Made by a program: the position numbers and the translations under genes
In this document: in pieces, positions 9,151 to 17,464 of the stretch
Numbering within the stretch: position 1 is the first letter of the stretch
Layout of the letters: every line of letters starts with the position of its first letter
The notes under the pieces: model-generated
Told to the model about the DNA's origin: nothing
What the model saw: only the letters and a program-made list of their open reading frames with translations
Database searches by the model: none
From: Mitsuaria sp. 7
Lineage (GTDB): Bacteria; Pseudomonadota; Gammaproteobacteria; Burkholderiales; Burkholderiaceae_C
Reading direction: 5' to 3'
Length of the DNA: 64,000 bases
Assembly: GCF_001653795.1 (NCBI RefSeq)
Contig: NZ_CP011514.1
Span: 1,744,998-1,808,997 of the forward strand

Positions 9151-9424
9151 ACTTGTTCACCGCATCCTTCAGCGCCTTGCCGGCGGTGAACTTCGCGACC
9201 TTGGAGGCCGGGATGTCCAGCGCTTCGCCGGTGGCGGGGTTCTTGCCGGTGCGCGCGGCACGGTCGCTCACCTTGAAGGTGCCGAAGCCGACCAGGGCGA
9301 TCTGGTCGCCCGAAGCCAGCGCTTCGGTGATGGTTTCCAGGGTCGCGTCCAGGGCGGTCGCAGCCACGGCACGGGTCACGCCAGCCTTGGTGGCGATGCC
9401 TTCAATCAGTTCACTCTTGTTCAT
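9149..9424 (-). CDS. hupB: Nucleoid-associated protein HU (beta type)
   Basis: 91 residues from the ATG at 9424 (a TTG lies one codon upstream). Full-length HU: N-terminal [17 protein letters not shown] helix-turn-helix dimer core, GFGTFKV strand, and the DNA-clasping beta arm with the invariant GKNPATGE and a Pro at its tip, ending in KALKDAVN. Binds and bends DNA as a dimer. The native terminator follows. A second copy of its 3' flank lies 1.2 kb away beside the immunity-like genes. Confidence 0.95.
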   Translation of the reverse strand: MNKSELIEGIATKAGVTRAVAATALDATLETITEALASGDQIALVGFGTFKVSDRAARTGKNPATGEALDIPASKVAKFTAGKALKDAVNK

Positions 9425-9627
9425 CAATGCTTCCAGTAAAAAACCAGGGTCCGGCTAGCCGGGGCCGGCGATTATCAGCCAGTCCTGACCACCCACCTGT
9501 TTGAACACGCAACCGGCCACCCCTTCTCCCCCCTCAAACGTCCGCATGGCGGATTTCATCGCCCGTTTGAGCGACACGGCCATGGCATTCGAGCGGGGCC
9601 AAACCCACTTCAGGCAGCCTCTTGCAA

Positions 9628-9660
9628 GAAAAAAGCCTGGCGCTCGCGCACCAGGCTTTC
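9628..9660 (-). terminator. Rho-independent terminator of the PEP-CTERM/metalloprotease genes
   Basis: On the minus strand AAAGCCTGG pairs perfectly with CCAGGCTTT around a GC-rich loop and is followed by a run of Ts (TTTTTTC). It ends transcription of the metalloprotease gene about 60 bases after its stop. Bases 9428-9627 upstream of HU hold no other recognisable gene. Confidence 0.85.
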
Positions 9661-9720
9661 GAGGTCCATCCTACCCGACCCGCCCCACAGGGGCGGATCA
9701 GGCGCTGGAACCGGGGCAGA

Positions 9721-11220
9721 TTACCAGCCCAGATCCTTCAGCAGCGGCTTGGTCAGGTCCTTCGGCGGCACCAGGATCAGGCCCAGGTCCGGGCTGATGT
9801 TCGGTTCCATCAGCAGGTTCGGCGAAGCCGAGACATCCCAGTGCGACACGGACGAGCCCGAAGCGATCGGGTTCGGCGTGTACAGCAGCGGACGGCCCAG
9901 AGCGTCGGCGCCGGCACGCTTGCTCGGATCGCTGGACAGCGACGAGGTCGCCAGGCCCGGCTTGCCGCGGGCGCCGTAAGGCACCGACGCGGTGATCGCC
10001 GTGCGCAGCTTGACGCCGTCAGCCTGCGAGACGCTGACCGTCGGGATCACCACCGTCGGGTCCGCTCCGCCCAGGCCGGGCGCCGCACCGGCCGCGTTGT
10101 TGGCGATGATCACGCCGATCGCGCCCGCGTTCTGCGCGTTCTTGGCCTTGACCGCGAAGCCGCAGGTGCCGCGATCGATGATCGCCACCTTGCCCGCCAC
10201 CGCCGCGGCGTTGGCCGGGCTGAACGGCAGGCAGCCTGCGCCGTTGACCGGATCCGCCGGCACCGTCGCCAGCGCGCCCAGGTTCAGACCGCTGCTCACG
10301 GCCGGACCGAAGGAGGCCGTGCCGTACGGATACTGGCCGGACTGGCCAGGCGCCGAGGACGCGATCTTCAGCACCGGCGTGGCGGCCAGCATGTTGGCAC
10401 CGGCCAGCACGTTGGGGCCGATCCATGCCAGACCCAGCGGATTGATCGCCGACGCGCCACGTTCGGCGCTCGTCATCGTGAGCCAGGTCTTGCCCGCCGT
10501 GTTGTCATACATGTACTGCTCCCAGACGCTGGGCAGTCCACCGTTGGCGACGTAGGCCGTGCCGTCCGCGTTCAGGCGGTAGCCGACCGCGGGGGCGACC
10601 GAACCGGTGTAGACCGTCAGCACCGAGAAGCCCAGGCCGTGGCCCAGCTCATGCAACAGCGTTTCGACGAAGTTCACGCCGGTGCCGAAGTTGCCGTCGA
10701 GGCCCAGGTAGAACGGCGAGCCGTCCAGGCAACCCGTCTTGCCGAGGTTGATGTTGAACTGGGTCTTGATGTCGACGTTGTCGTAGCCGGATTCGCCCGG
10801 GGGCTGATCCGCGCTCAGGTTCTCGCCGGCCAGCTTGTTGGCCAGGGCCTGCGGGTACCAGGTTCCAGGCGTGCCGCCGGGGAAGTCGTGCCAGATGTTC
10901 CAGGCGCCGGCGCTGCCCAGCACCGCCTGCGAGGCGCTGCAGGTCAGCGGCTCCCAGCCGGCGTTCACGGTGATCGTGACGTTGCTGTCGAGCGCCTTCT
11001 CCCACACGTCCGCCACGTAGCGGTAGACGTACATGCGCTGCTCGCCCAAGGTGGTCTTGGGGTTGCCGCCGACCGGGGCGACCGGCGTGGTGTCGTTGAA
11101 GCCGACGCCCGCGGGGTCACGGCTCTGGATGACGATGGTGGCGGCCTGGGCGGCGCCGGCGGCGCACAGCGCGGCCAGCAGCGCCGTGCGGATCACGGTG
11201 TTCTTGAAGGATGTCTGCAT
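9721..11220 (-). CDS. Secreted zinc metalloprotease with inserted PA domain
   Basis: 499 residues. A signal peptide (cleavage likely after AAQA, residue 26) sends it to the periplasm or outside. The zinc site HELGHGLGF is at 190-198. A protease-associated (PA) domain follows (about 300-430, with GKVAIIDRGTCGFAVKAKNA). A later HWD (His460) and a Met at 471 in LMEP resemble the distant third zinc ligand and Met-turn of leishmanolysin-like (M8) metzincins, so the PA domain would sit between second and third ligands. Last of three minus-strand genes with the PEP-CTERM and post-PEP-CTERM-1 proteins. The protease assignment is firm at motif level; the substrate is unknown. Confidence 0.8.
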   Translation of the reverse strand: MQTSFKNTVIRTALLAALCAAGAAQAATIVIQSRDPAGVGFNDTTPVAPVGGNPKTTLGEQRMYVYRYVADVWEKALDSNVTITVNAGWEPLTCSASQAVLGSAGAWNIWHDFPGGTPGTWYPQALANKLAGENLSADQPPGESGYDNVDIKTQFNINLGKTGCLDGSPFYLGLDGNFGTGVNFVETLLHELGHGLGFSVLTVYTGSVAPAVGYRLNADGTAYVANGGLPSVWEQYMYDNTAGKTWLTMTSAERGASAINPLGLAWIGPNVLAGANMLAATPVLKIASSAPGQSGQYPYGTASFGPAVSSGLNLGALATVPADPVNGAGCLPFSPANAAAVAGKVAIIDRGTCGFAVKAKNAQNAGAIGVIIANNAAGAAPGLGGADPTVVIPTVSVSQADGVKLRTAITASVPYGARGKPGLATSSLSSDPSKRAGADALGRPLLYTPNPIASGSSVSHWDVSASPNLLMEPNISPDLGLILVPPKDLTKPLLKDLGW

Positions 11221-11223
11221 GGC

Positions 11224-11688
11224 TTACTCCGTGGGCAGGGCCGACTTGGCGACCGCGCCGCCGTTCTTCATGAAGGCTTCGGCCTCTTCCTTGCTGGCGA
11301 AGCAGGCTTCGATGAGCTTGCCGTCGGCGCCGCGCACCATGACGGACTGGCTCACCATGTCCTCGGTCAGGCGCACGCCGATGGCGCCGCTGCGATGCTG
11401 CTTGAGCACCGGCGTCAGCGCGGCCGCGCGCGACGCGACGCGCGCCCGGGCGTTGACATTGGCGGGCAGCGACTTGAGGGCGGTGATGGCGGTGTGCTCC
11501 TCGGGCGTGGCCGGACGCAGCTGGCCGGTCTCGGCATCGCGCACGATGACGATCTGGTTGACGTCGGCAGCGGCGGCGTCAGCCACCGACAGCGCGGCGG
11601 GAGCGGCCGGAGCGGCGGCTTCGTGAGCCTGCGCCGCCAGCGGCAGGGCCGCGGCGATCGCCAGGCCCAGGGAAATGCGGGTGATCAT
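11224..11688 (-). CDS. Post-PEP-CTERM-1 domain protein
   Basis: 154 residues from the ATG at 11688, with a signal peptide ending near AAQAHE. The mature part has the features of the post-PEP-CTERM-1 family, small exported proteins encoded next to PEP-CTERM proteins: VVRDAETGQLRPATPEE, a helical middle and GVRLTEDMVSQSVMVRGADG with a single Cys near the end. Sits 53 bases after the PEP-CTERM gene and stops 3 bases before the metalloprotease start, so the three are probably one transcript. Its molecular role is not known. Confidence 0.8.
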   Translation of the reverse strand: MITRISLGLAIAAALPLAAQAHEAAAPAAPAALSVADAAAADVNQIVIVRDAETGQLRPATPEEHTAITALKSLPANVNARARVASRAAALTPVLKQHRSGAIGVRLTEDMVSQSVMVRGADGKLIEACFASKEEAEAFMKNGGAVAKSALPTE

Positions 11689-11741
11689 GGTCGTTGTCCT
11701 TGCGGAGATGACTCGGAGGTTCCGATGATTCGAAACGCGGC

Positions 11742-12377
11742 TCAAACCTGTGCGCGGCGGCGACGTGCGGCCACCAGGCCCAGCAGGCTCACGCCGGCCA
11801 GCGCCCAGGTCGACGGCTCGGGCACGTTGACGCTGACGTTGTCGACGCCGACGTAGTTCGCGTTGTCCGCGGCACCGGCGTACTGGATCGCGAAGCGCGA
11901 GGTCGCGCCCGCGCCCTGGCCCGACAGCAGGAAGCTGTACTGGGTCCATTCGCCCGCCACCGTCACGGTCGCCTGCGGCACGAAGCTGCTGAAGACGCCC
12001 GCGGCGTTCACCAGGCCGTAGGTCAGCTGGTCGAAGAAGCCGGCCTGGATGTCGCCGCGCGCCCAGAAGGACACTTCCAGGTTCTCGGCGGTCGAGAACA
12101 CGGGGCTGATCAGCCAGCTCGACAGCGTGCCACCGGCGGGCGCGTTGTTGTAGTTGGACGTGATGTACGAATTGGCCGCGCCGCTCAGCGCGGTGAAGAT
12201 CGACTGGTCGCCCTGCACCCACGGCTGGGTCAGTCCGCCCGGCGTGCCCTGGTTGGAGATGATCCAGCCGGGAAGCGCGTTGACATCGTCGAATCCCTCG
12301 TTGATGAGGGTGGGCCCCGCGTGGGCCGCGGCCGCGGCGCCGACGAGCGCCAGGGCCAGACAGGTCTTCTTGAACAT
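11742..12377 (-). CDS. Choice-of-anchor J PEP-CTERM sorting protein
   Basis: 211 residues: signal peptide (to about residue 19, AAAHA), a beta-rich carbohydrate-binding-like choice-of-anchor-J domain (INEGFDDVNALPGW ... LISPVFS), and a C-terminal PEP-CTERM sorting signal VPEPSTWALAGVSLLGLVAA followed by RRRR. Such proteins are processed by exosortase and usually go with exopolysaccharide or floc formation; no exosortase is in this window. AAGGACG precedes the ATG at 12377. First gene of the three-gene module; a CRP-like site and C/G palindromes lie upstream. Confidence 0.88.
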   Translation of the reverse strand: MFKKTCLALALVGAAAAAHAGPTLINEGFDDVNALPGWIISNQGTPGGLTQPWVQGDQSIFTALSGAANSYITSNYNNAPAGGTLSSWLISPVFSTAENLEVSFWARGDIQAGFFDQLTYGLVNAAGVFSSFVPQATVTVAGEWTQYSFLLSGQGAGATSRFAIQYAGAADNANYVGVDNVSVNVPEPSTWALAGVSLLGLVAARRRRAQV

Positions 12378-12430
12378 TGCTGCGTCCTTTTCAGGATGAA
12401 GGTGGGATATCCACCTGGACTTGAACGACG

Positions 12431-12451
12431 GCGCACCGTGATGCGGTGCGC
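12431..12451. promoter_or_regulatory. Hairpin in the leader of the PEP-CTERM gene
   Basis: GCGCACCG and CGGTGCGC form a perfect 8-base stem with a 5-base loop, 54 bases upstream of the PEP-CTERM start codon. There is no T-run, so it is more likely a leader structure or protein site than a terminator. Its role is not known. Confidence 0.4.
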
Positions 12452-12503
12452 TGTCTTGACTGCTGACGGCCGGCGGGAGGACGACCTTCGGGCGTGTCGA
12501 TTC

Positions 12504-12519
12504 TGTGACTCTTGTCACG
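12504..12519. promoter_or_regulatory. CRP-family-like palindrome
   Basis: TGTGACTCTTGTCACG matches TGTGA-N6-TCACA at nine of ten fixed positions. It is 127 bases upstream of the PEP-CTERM start in the 625-base gap (12378-13002) between divergent genes. That gap also contains the C/G palindromes at 12548-12583 and 12881-12897 and otherwise nothing I recognise. Confidence 0.45.
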
Positions 12520-12547
12520 GAGAGCACGAGGGGGTCGGGCCGGGTGT

Positions 12548-12583
12548 CCCCCTCGGTACGGGGGTGGTTCTTTCCCTAGGGGA
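12548..12583. promoter_or_regulatory. C-run/G-run palindromes
   Basis: CCCCC-N7-GGGGG at 12548-12564 is followed by TTCCCTAGGGGA at 12572-12583. Similar elements occur at 12881-12897 (TCTCCCC-TGC-GGGGGAGGC) and in front of the two-component genes near 22903. They could be binding sites for one regulator; the role is inferred from repetition alone. Confidence 0.3.
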
Positions 12584-13002
12584 TGACCCTTTCGGGCTGC
12601 AAGGCGGGAAAACGGCGCGTCTGCGGCGGGGTCAGGACTTGCGCGAGTGGGTGACTGGGGCGGGACGCAAACGGCGCGCAAACGCATTCGCACAGGGAAC
12701 ACGGGAACGCGCACGCCCTGCACGGTGGTCGCTCCCCGGCGGCGGAACCCGCCCACCCCGGGCGATCGACGTTTAACGAGGCGCTCACATCGCCCGACGG
12801 AAGTGTGGCGGCCTCGGTGTAAATACCGATGGGCAACGCGGCGCAATGTCCCGTCCGTGTCACTGCTTCCAGGGGACAGGTCTCCCCTGCGGGGGAGGCG
12901 GACCTCGGACATTCGTCCGATACCGGCGCCAGGCTCGAACCGCGACAGTTGAGCCCTGTCTTGAACACCCTCGACATCCTCCCAACCACCAGGAGCCAGA
13001 CC

Positions 13003-13791
13003 ATGAACTTCACCCGCCGCTTCATCGCCACCGCCGCTGCCGCCGCCGCCCTCGCCGCCTCGGCCGGCCTGTCGACCGCCGCGCTGGCCGCCACGCCGGC
13101 TGCCGCCGCGCAGCCCTCGGTCGTCATCGTCCACGGCGCCTTCGCCGACGGCTCCGACTGGGCCAAGGTCATCCCGCTGCTGCAGCGCGAAGGCGTGCAG
13201 GTCACGGCGGTGCAGAACCCGCTGAGCTCGCTGGCCGACGACGTCGCCGCCGCGCGCCGCGCGATCGACGCGCAGCCCGGCAAGGTCGTGCTGGTCGGCC
13301 ACTCCTGGGGCGGCACGGTGATCACCGAAGCCGGCAACTCGGACAAGGTCGCCTCGCTGGTTTACGTGGCCGCGTTCGCGCCCGACGTCGGCCAGAACAC
13401 CGCCGAGCAGGGCAAGGGCTTCCCGGCGCCCTCCGGCTTCGCGCACATCAAGCCCGACGCGCAAGGCTGGCTCAGCCTGACCGCCGAAGGCATGAAGAAC
13501 CACTTCGCGCAAGACCTGCCCCCGGCGGCGACCGCCGTGATGACGGCGACCCAGGGCCCGATCCAGGCCAAGGCCTTCGATCAGACGGTGTCCGCCGCGG
13601 CGTGGAAGAACAAGCCGTCGTACTACCTGCTGGCCACCGCCGACCACATGATCGACCCCGAGGCGCAGGCATCGATGGCCAAGCGCGCCGGCGCCAAGGT
13701 GACGAAGGTCGACAGCTCGCACGTGCCCCAGCAGTCGAAGCCGGAAGCGGTGGCCAAGGTCATCCTGGACGCCGTCCGGCAATCCCGGTAA
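13003..13791 (+). CDS. Exported alpha/beta hydrolase
   Basis: 262 residues. The N-terminus (RRFIATAAAAAALAASAG) looks like a signal peptide. The core is an alpha/beta-hydrolase of the salicylate-esterase-like type: HGAFADGSDW oxyanion loop, nucleophile elbow GHSWGG, an acid region near DHMIDPE, and catalytic His in SSHVPQQSKP. AGGAG lies 8 bases before the ATG at 13003; the frame is open further upstream but without a start that fits. The substrate is not predictable. It is followed by a strong hairpin terminator. Confidence 0.85.
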   Translation: MNFTRRFIATAAAAAALAASAGLSTAALAATPAAAAQPSVVIVHGAFADGSDWAKVIPLLQREGVQVTAVQNPLSSLADDVAAARRAIDAQPGKVVLVGHSWGGTVITEAGNSDKVASLVYVAAFAPDVGQNTAEQGKGFPAPSGFAHIKPDAQGWLSLTAEGMKNHFAQDLPPAATAVMTATQGPIQAKAFDQTVSAAAWKNKPSYYLLATADHMIDPEAQASMAKRAGAKVTKVDSSHVPQQSKPEAVAKVILDAVRQSR

Positions 13792-13803
13792 GGTCCGCGC
13801 CGT

Positions 13804-13833
13804 CCGCGGGCACCCATCACGCGGTGCCCGCGG
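13804..13833 (+). terminator. Hairpin terminator after the alpha/beta hydrolase
   Basis: CCGCGGGCACC pairs perfectly with GGTGCCCGCGG (11 bases) around an 8-base loop, starting 13 bases after the stop codon. A short T-stretch follows further on (CACTTTCC), so it may be a factor-assisted or weak intrinsic terminator. Confidence 0.55.
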
Positions 13834-13859
13834 CGCGCAGCACTTTCCCCTGGGACGCC

Positions 13860-15479
13860 GTGACCGATCCTTCTCCCCTGCCCCCTCCGATTCCTTCCTC
13901 CACGGCTTGCGCCGCGACCTCCACGCGGGCCACCACGGCCACCGTGGTCGTCCCGGCGGGCTCGCGCGTGGCGGTGCTCGACGCCGTGCGCGCGTTGGCG
14001 TTCGTGGGCGACCTCAGCATGGGGCAACCCGTCGACCATTCGACGCGGACGGGCTGGCTCGCCGCGCGCATCGCGGAGGCCGCCCGGGCCGAAGGCCTCG
14101 CGCTGGGCCGCGATGCCGACCAGTCGCCCGGCCACGCCGCCTGCGTGGCGCTGCTGCGCTGGTCCGGCTGCACGGCCAACGCGCCGGAAATCGCGGTCGC
14201 GCTGGGCGACGACGTCGACGGACGCGACGCGATGCTGTCCAACGGCTCGGCGAAGGAAGCCTCCGCGCTGGCCGACACGCTCGGCGAGGCGGCGTTGATC
14301 CATTGCGAGGTCGCCGGCGAGATCGCCCGGCTGCTGGGCCTGCCGGCCAACATCGAGCGCGCGATGCGCCACCTCTTCGAGACCTGGGACGGTGGCGGCA
14401 AACCTGCCGGGCTTCGCGGCGACGAGGTGCCGGCCGTCGTCTTCCATGTGGCGCTGGCGGGAGATCTGGAGATCTTCTCGCGCGTGCACGGCGTACCTGC
14501 GGCGCTGCGCCACATCGCCGAGCGGTCGGATGCGAAGTATCCGAAGGCGCTGGTGGAACTCGTGACGCGGCACGCGCAAGCGTGGATGGCCGCGCTGGAG
14601 GCCGGTGCCCATGAAGGCAGCGCGCTTGACGCCGGAAACGGGGGCACCCCGCGCGCTGCGAGTCGCGATGCCGCCGACCTCGACGCGGCCCTGGCCGCTC
14701 TCGAGACCCCGCTCGAGCTGGTCGCCGATGTCATCGACCTCAAGCTGCCCTGGATGACAGGCCTGTCGCGACGCGTGGCCGATGCAGCCCGCGACGCAGG
14801 CGCAGTGCTCGGCCTCGACGCGGCCGCGCTGGAGCAGTTGCACCGCGCGGGACTGCTGCACGGCATCGGCCGCGCGTCCGTGCCCAACGCGATCTGGAAC
14901 GAGGACCGCCGCCTCGGCGAGGCCGACCGCGAAAAACTCCGGCTCATGCCCTACTGGACCGGACGCGCCGCGCGACGCCTGACCGCGCTGCACGCCGAGG
15001 CGGAGTTGGCCTCCTACGTCGACGAACGCATGGACGGCTCCGGCGCCTTCCGCAGCGCGTCAGGCGCGGCGATCCCGATGCCGGCACGGGTGCTGGCCGC
15101 AGCAGCGGCGTGGGTGACCGTGAGGACCGCCCGGCCGGGCGCACCTGCCCTCGACACCGACGCCGCGCGCGCGGCCATGGGCAAGGAAGTGGCAGCCGGA
15201 CGCCTCGATCCACAAGCCGCCGACGCCGTCTGCGGCGGCGAGCGTCGCCGCGCGGTCGCACCTGCGCCCTCATCGACGGCGATCACGCTGTCCGCTCGCG
15301 AGACCGAGGTGCTCGGCCGCATCGCCATCGGCGAGAGCAACAAGGAAGCCGCAAAGGTCCTCGGCATCAGCCCCGCCACCGTGCGCACCCACCTGGAAAG
15401 CGCGTTCCGCAAGCTCGAATGCAGCACGCGGGCGGCGGCCACGCTCAAGGCGATGACGATGGGGTTGCTGACGGTCTGA
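13860..15479 (+). CDS. LuxR-type regulator with HD-GYP-like domains
   Basis: 539 residues from a GTG at 13860. The N-terminal half holds an HD-type segment (HSTRTGWLAARIAEA ... LLRWSGCTA ... GDD). A second region (about 270-400) resembles an HD-GYP core but is degenerate: LLHGIG replaces His-Asp-Ile-Gly and ERMDGSGAFR replaces HHExxDGSGYP, so cyclic-di-GMP hydrolysis is doubtful. The C-terminus is a LuxR helix-turn-helix (SARETEVLGRIAIGESNKEA ... TVRTHLESAFRKL). Probably a transcription factor whose HD domain senses a ligand. The start is uncertain; the next in-frame ATG is near 14023. Confidence 0.75.
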   Translation: MTDPSPLPPPIPSSTACAATSTRATTATVVVPAGSRVAVLDAVRALAFVGDLSMGQPVDHSTRTGWLAARIAEAARAEGLALGRDADQSPGHAACVALLRWSGCTANAPEIAVALGDDVDGRDAMLSNGSAKEASALADTLGEAALIHCEVAGEIARLLGLPANIERAMRHLFETWDGGGKPAGLRGDEVPAVVFHVALAGDLEIFSRVHGVPAALRHIAERSDAKYPKALVELVTRHAQAWMAALEAGAHEGSALDAGNGGTPRAASRDAADLDAALAALETPLELVADVIDLKLPWMTGLSRRVADAARDAGAVLGLDAAALEQLHRAGLLHGIGRASVPNAIWNEDRRLGEADREKLRLMPYWTGRAARRLTALHAEAELASYVDERMDGSGAFRSASGAAIPMPARVLAAAAAWVTVRTARPGAPALDTDAARAAMGKEVAAGRLDPQAADAVCGGERRRAVAPAPSSTAITLSARETEVLGRIAIGESNKEAAKVLGISPATVRTHLESAFRKLECSTRAAATLKAMTMGLLTV

Positions 15480-15485
15480 GACCGA

Positions 15486-16343
15486 CTACCTGCCCTCGCC
15501 AGGGCGTTGGCCGCTGGACCATGGGGCCTTGGCGTCAAGCGCCAAAACCCCACGGACCACCGTCCCCAACCAATGGCTGACTTCGGCGATCACTTCGACG
15601 GGCTTGTCCTTGTGCGGCGAGTGGCCGCATGCAGGGATTTCGAAGAGGCGCGTCTGAGGGACCTCGCGCGCGATGCCGCGGATCTGCTCGAGGGTGCCGT
15701 ATTCGTCGTCGACACCCTGCATCGCGAGCAGCGGACAGTTGATCGCGCGGATCTCTTCGACGATCGACCAGTCTCGGAACGCGGGACTCAACCAGCTCCC
15801 GCTCCAACCACCGAACGGCGAATCAGGATCGTCGTGGAAGCGCGCCAGGCGCTTGCGCAACGGACCCGCCTCATAGACCTCCACGGTCCTGCGGATGCCT
15901 TCCAGCGACAGCTCCTCGACCACGATGTGCGGCGCGGCAACCACTGCCCCCGCCGTCGGCAACTTCGCCGCATGCAGCAGCGCGATGGAGCCCCCGTCGC
16001 TGTGCCCGAACAACCAGGGCGGCGAGGTCACGCCCAGTCCCGCGAGGACCGCGGGCAGCACCTCATGCGCCTGCCGGTGCAGGTAGTCGACATCCCAGCG
16101 ATCGTCCGGCGCCCGCATCGTCGAGCGCCCGTAGCCCGGCCGCGAGTACACGAGCCCGCGCATGCCGACCGCCTCGCACAGGCGCTCCGGGAAGTCCCGC
16201 CACATCGCGATCGAGCCCAGGCCCTCGTGCAGGAAAACCATCACCGGGGCGTCAATCGAATCGTTGACCCAGATGTACTCGATGTCGGTGGCCCGACCTC
16301 GCCAGTCGATGCGAAGCCGTGGCGTCGAAGTCGTGGTGTTCAT
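15486..16343 (-). CDS. Alpha/beta hydrolase
   Basis: 285 residues from the ATG at 16343 (MNTTTSTPRLRI); an upstream start at 16376 would add eleven residues with no family resemblance. Alpha/beta-hydrolase with HEGLG oxyanion loop, nucleophile elbow GHSDGG, acid Asp in GVDDEYG and catalytic His in CGHSPHKD. Cytoplasmic. Similar to 2-hydroxy-6-oxo-acid/proline-iminopeptidase type hydrolases, but no pathway neighbours help. Stops 7 bases from the convergent LuxR-HD gene. Confidence 0.82.
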   Translation of the reverse strand: MNTTTSTPRLRIDWRGRATDIEYIWVNDSIDAPVMVFLHEGLGSIAMWRDFPERLCEAVGMRGLVYSRPGYGRSTMRAPDDRWDVDYLHRQAHEVLPAVLAGLGVTSPPWLFGHSDGGSIALLHAAKLPTAGAVVAAPHIVVEELSLEGIRRTVEVYEAGPLRKRLARFHDDPDSPFGGWSGSWLSPAFRDWSIVEEIRAINCPLLAMQGVDDEYGTLEQIRGIAREVPQTRLFEIPACGHSPHKDKPVEVIAEVSHWLGTVVRGVLALDAKAPWSSGQRPGEGR

Positions 16344-16392
16344 GGGCACGCATCTTAGGCATGCGCCTGGAAGCACGTTGTCGCGCAGGCGC

Positions 16393-17307
16393 TCACGCGA
16401 TCGGCACGCCGTCGACGAGCCTCTTGGCCAACCGCGGTTGCCGCAGACGCTCGACCCACCAGTCCAGCGCGCGGCCTTCGTGCTCGCCGCGCCAGGCGAC
16501 GTAGAGCGTGTTGGGCTCGCGCGGATCGACGGTGCGTTTCTCCACCAGTTCCCCGCGTTCGATCAGGCCGCTGACGCGATGTCGCGGCAGCCAGCCGACG
16601 CCGAGTCCGTCCGCCTGCGCCCGGGCCTTGGCCGCCATGCCCGGCACCGCGAGCTGCGCTTGCCCGCCCTGGATGCCGTAGCTGCGTGCGCTCGCGCCGC
16701 GTGAGGTGTCCGCCACGACGATCGCACGATGCGCCCGGATGGAGTCCCGGCTCAGCGGCTCCGGCGCCTTGGCCAGAGGATGCCGGGGCGAGACGGCGAA
16801 GGTCCAGGCCATCTGACCGAGCTCGAACCAGCGCAGGCCAGGAATGGCCGGCGGCTCGTTGGTCGCGCCGACGACCAGGTCGGCGCGGCCTTCGCGCAGC
16901 GCCTCCCAGGTGCCACCGAGCACCTCGTGCGTGAAGCGCAGGCCGACGCCGGCCTCGAGCTTGTCGAAGTCCGCGATCACCGGCAGCAGGGTCGCCATCT
17001 CCAGGAGTTCGTCGGTGACGATCGTGAGGCGGTCCTCCCAGCCGTTGGCGACCTGCTTCACCCGGGTGTTCAGGCGCGTCATGTCGGCCATGAGTCGCTG
17101 CGCCTCTGTCGCGAGCAGTTGCCCCGCGGGCGTCAGTTGCAGGCGGTACCGGCGCCGGTCGAAGAGCAAGGCGTCGTAGCGCGTTTCCAACTGCCGCGCG
17201 GCGTGCGAGATCGTCGACGGCGCCTTGCCCAGCGCCGCTGCGGCACGCGAGAGGCTGCCCGTCGTCCGGATGGCCTCCAGCAGCGCGAGTTCTTCCTGAC
17301 TCAACAT
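16393..17307 (-). CDS. LysR family regulator
   Basis: 304 residues: winged-helix N-terminus (ALLEAIRTTGSLSRAAAALG ... STISHAARQLE) and a periplasmic-binding-like effector domain. Divergent from the SDR gene at 17465, which it probably controls. The 157-base intergenic region contains the palindrome GAATATTC at 17368-17375 beside ATTCATTCAT, a possible operator. The inducer is unknown. Confidence 0.9.
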   Translation of the reverse strand: MLSQEELALLEAIRTTGSLSRAAAALGKAPSTISHAARQLETRYDALLFDRRRYRLQLTPAGQLLATEAQRLMADMTRLNTRVKQVANGWEDRLTIVTDELLEMATLLPVIADFDKLEAGVGLRFTHEVLGGTWEALREGRADLVVGATNEPPAIPGLRWFELGQMAWTFAVSPRHPLAKAPEPLSRDSIRAHRAIVVADTSRGASARSYGIQGGQAQLAVPGMAAKARAQADGLGVGWLPRHRVSGLIERGELVEKRTVDPREPNTLYVAWRGEHEGRALDWWVERLRQPRLAKRLVDGVPIA

Positions 17308-17464
17308 GTTCGATGCTTTCGAATGAGTGCGTCGCGATTGTGGTGCGACTTCCCCGGCGGGAGCGACGAATATTCATTCATCGCCAGGCAGCAAGGCCAA
17401 AGCGAAACACCCACCCCCGGCATCGCCGGACCTCACGCACCGAACGAGTCTGAAAGGAAACACC

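Noticed and set aside
9622..11856. 744-codon plus-strand frame opposite the PA metalloprotease
   Set aside because: Arg/Gly-rich shadow; the minus-strand frame has a signal peptide, zinc motif and PA domain.
12829..13002. Upstream extension of the alpha/beta hydrolase (and another frame from 12846 running into the LuxR-HD gene)
   Set aside because: The AGGAG-preceded ATG at 13003 begins a normal signal peptide, and the extension has no family resemblance.
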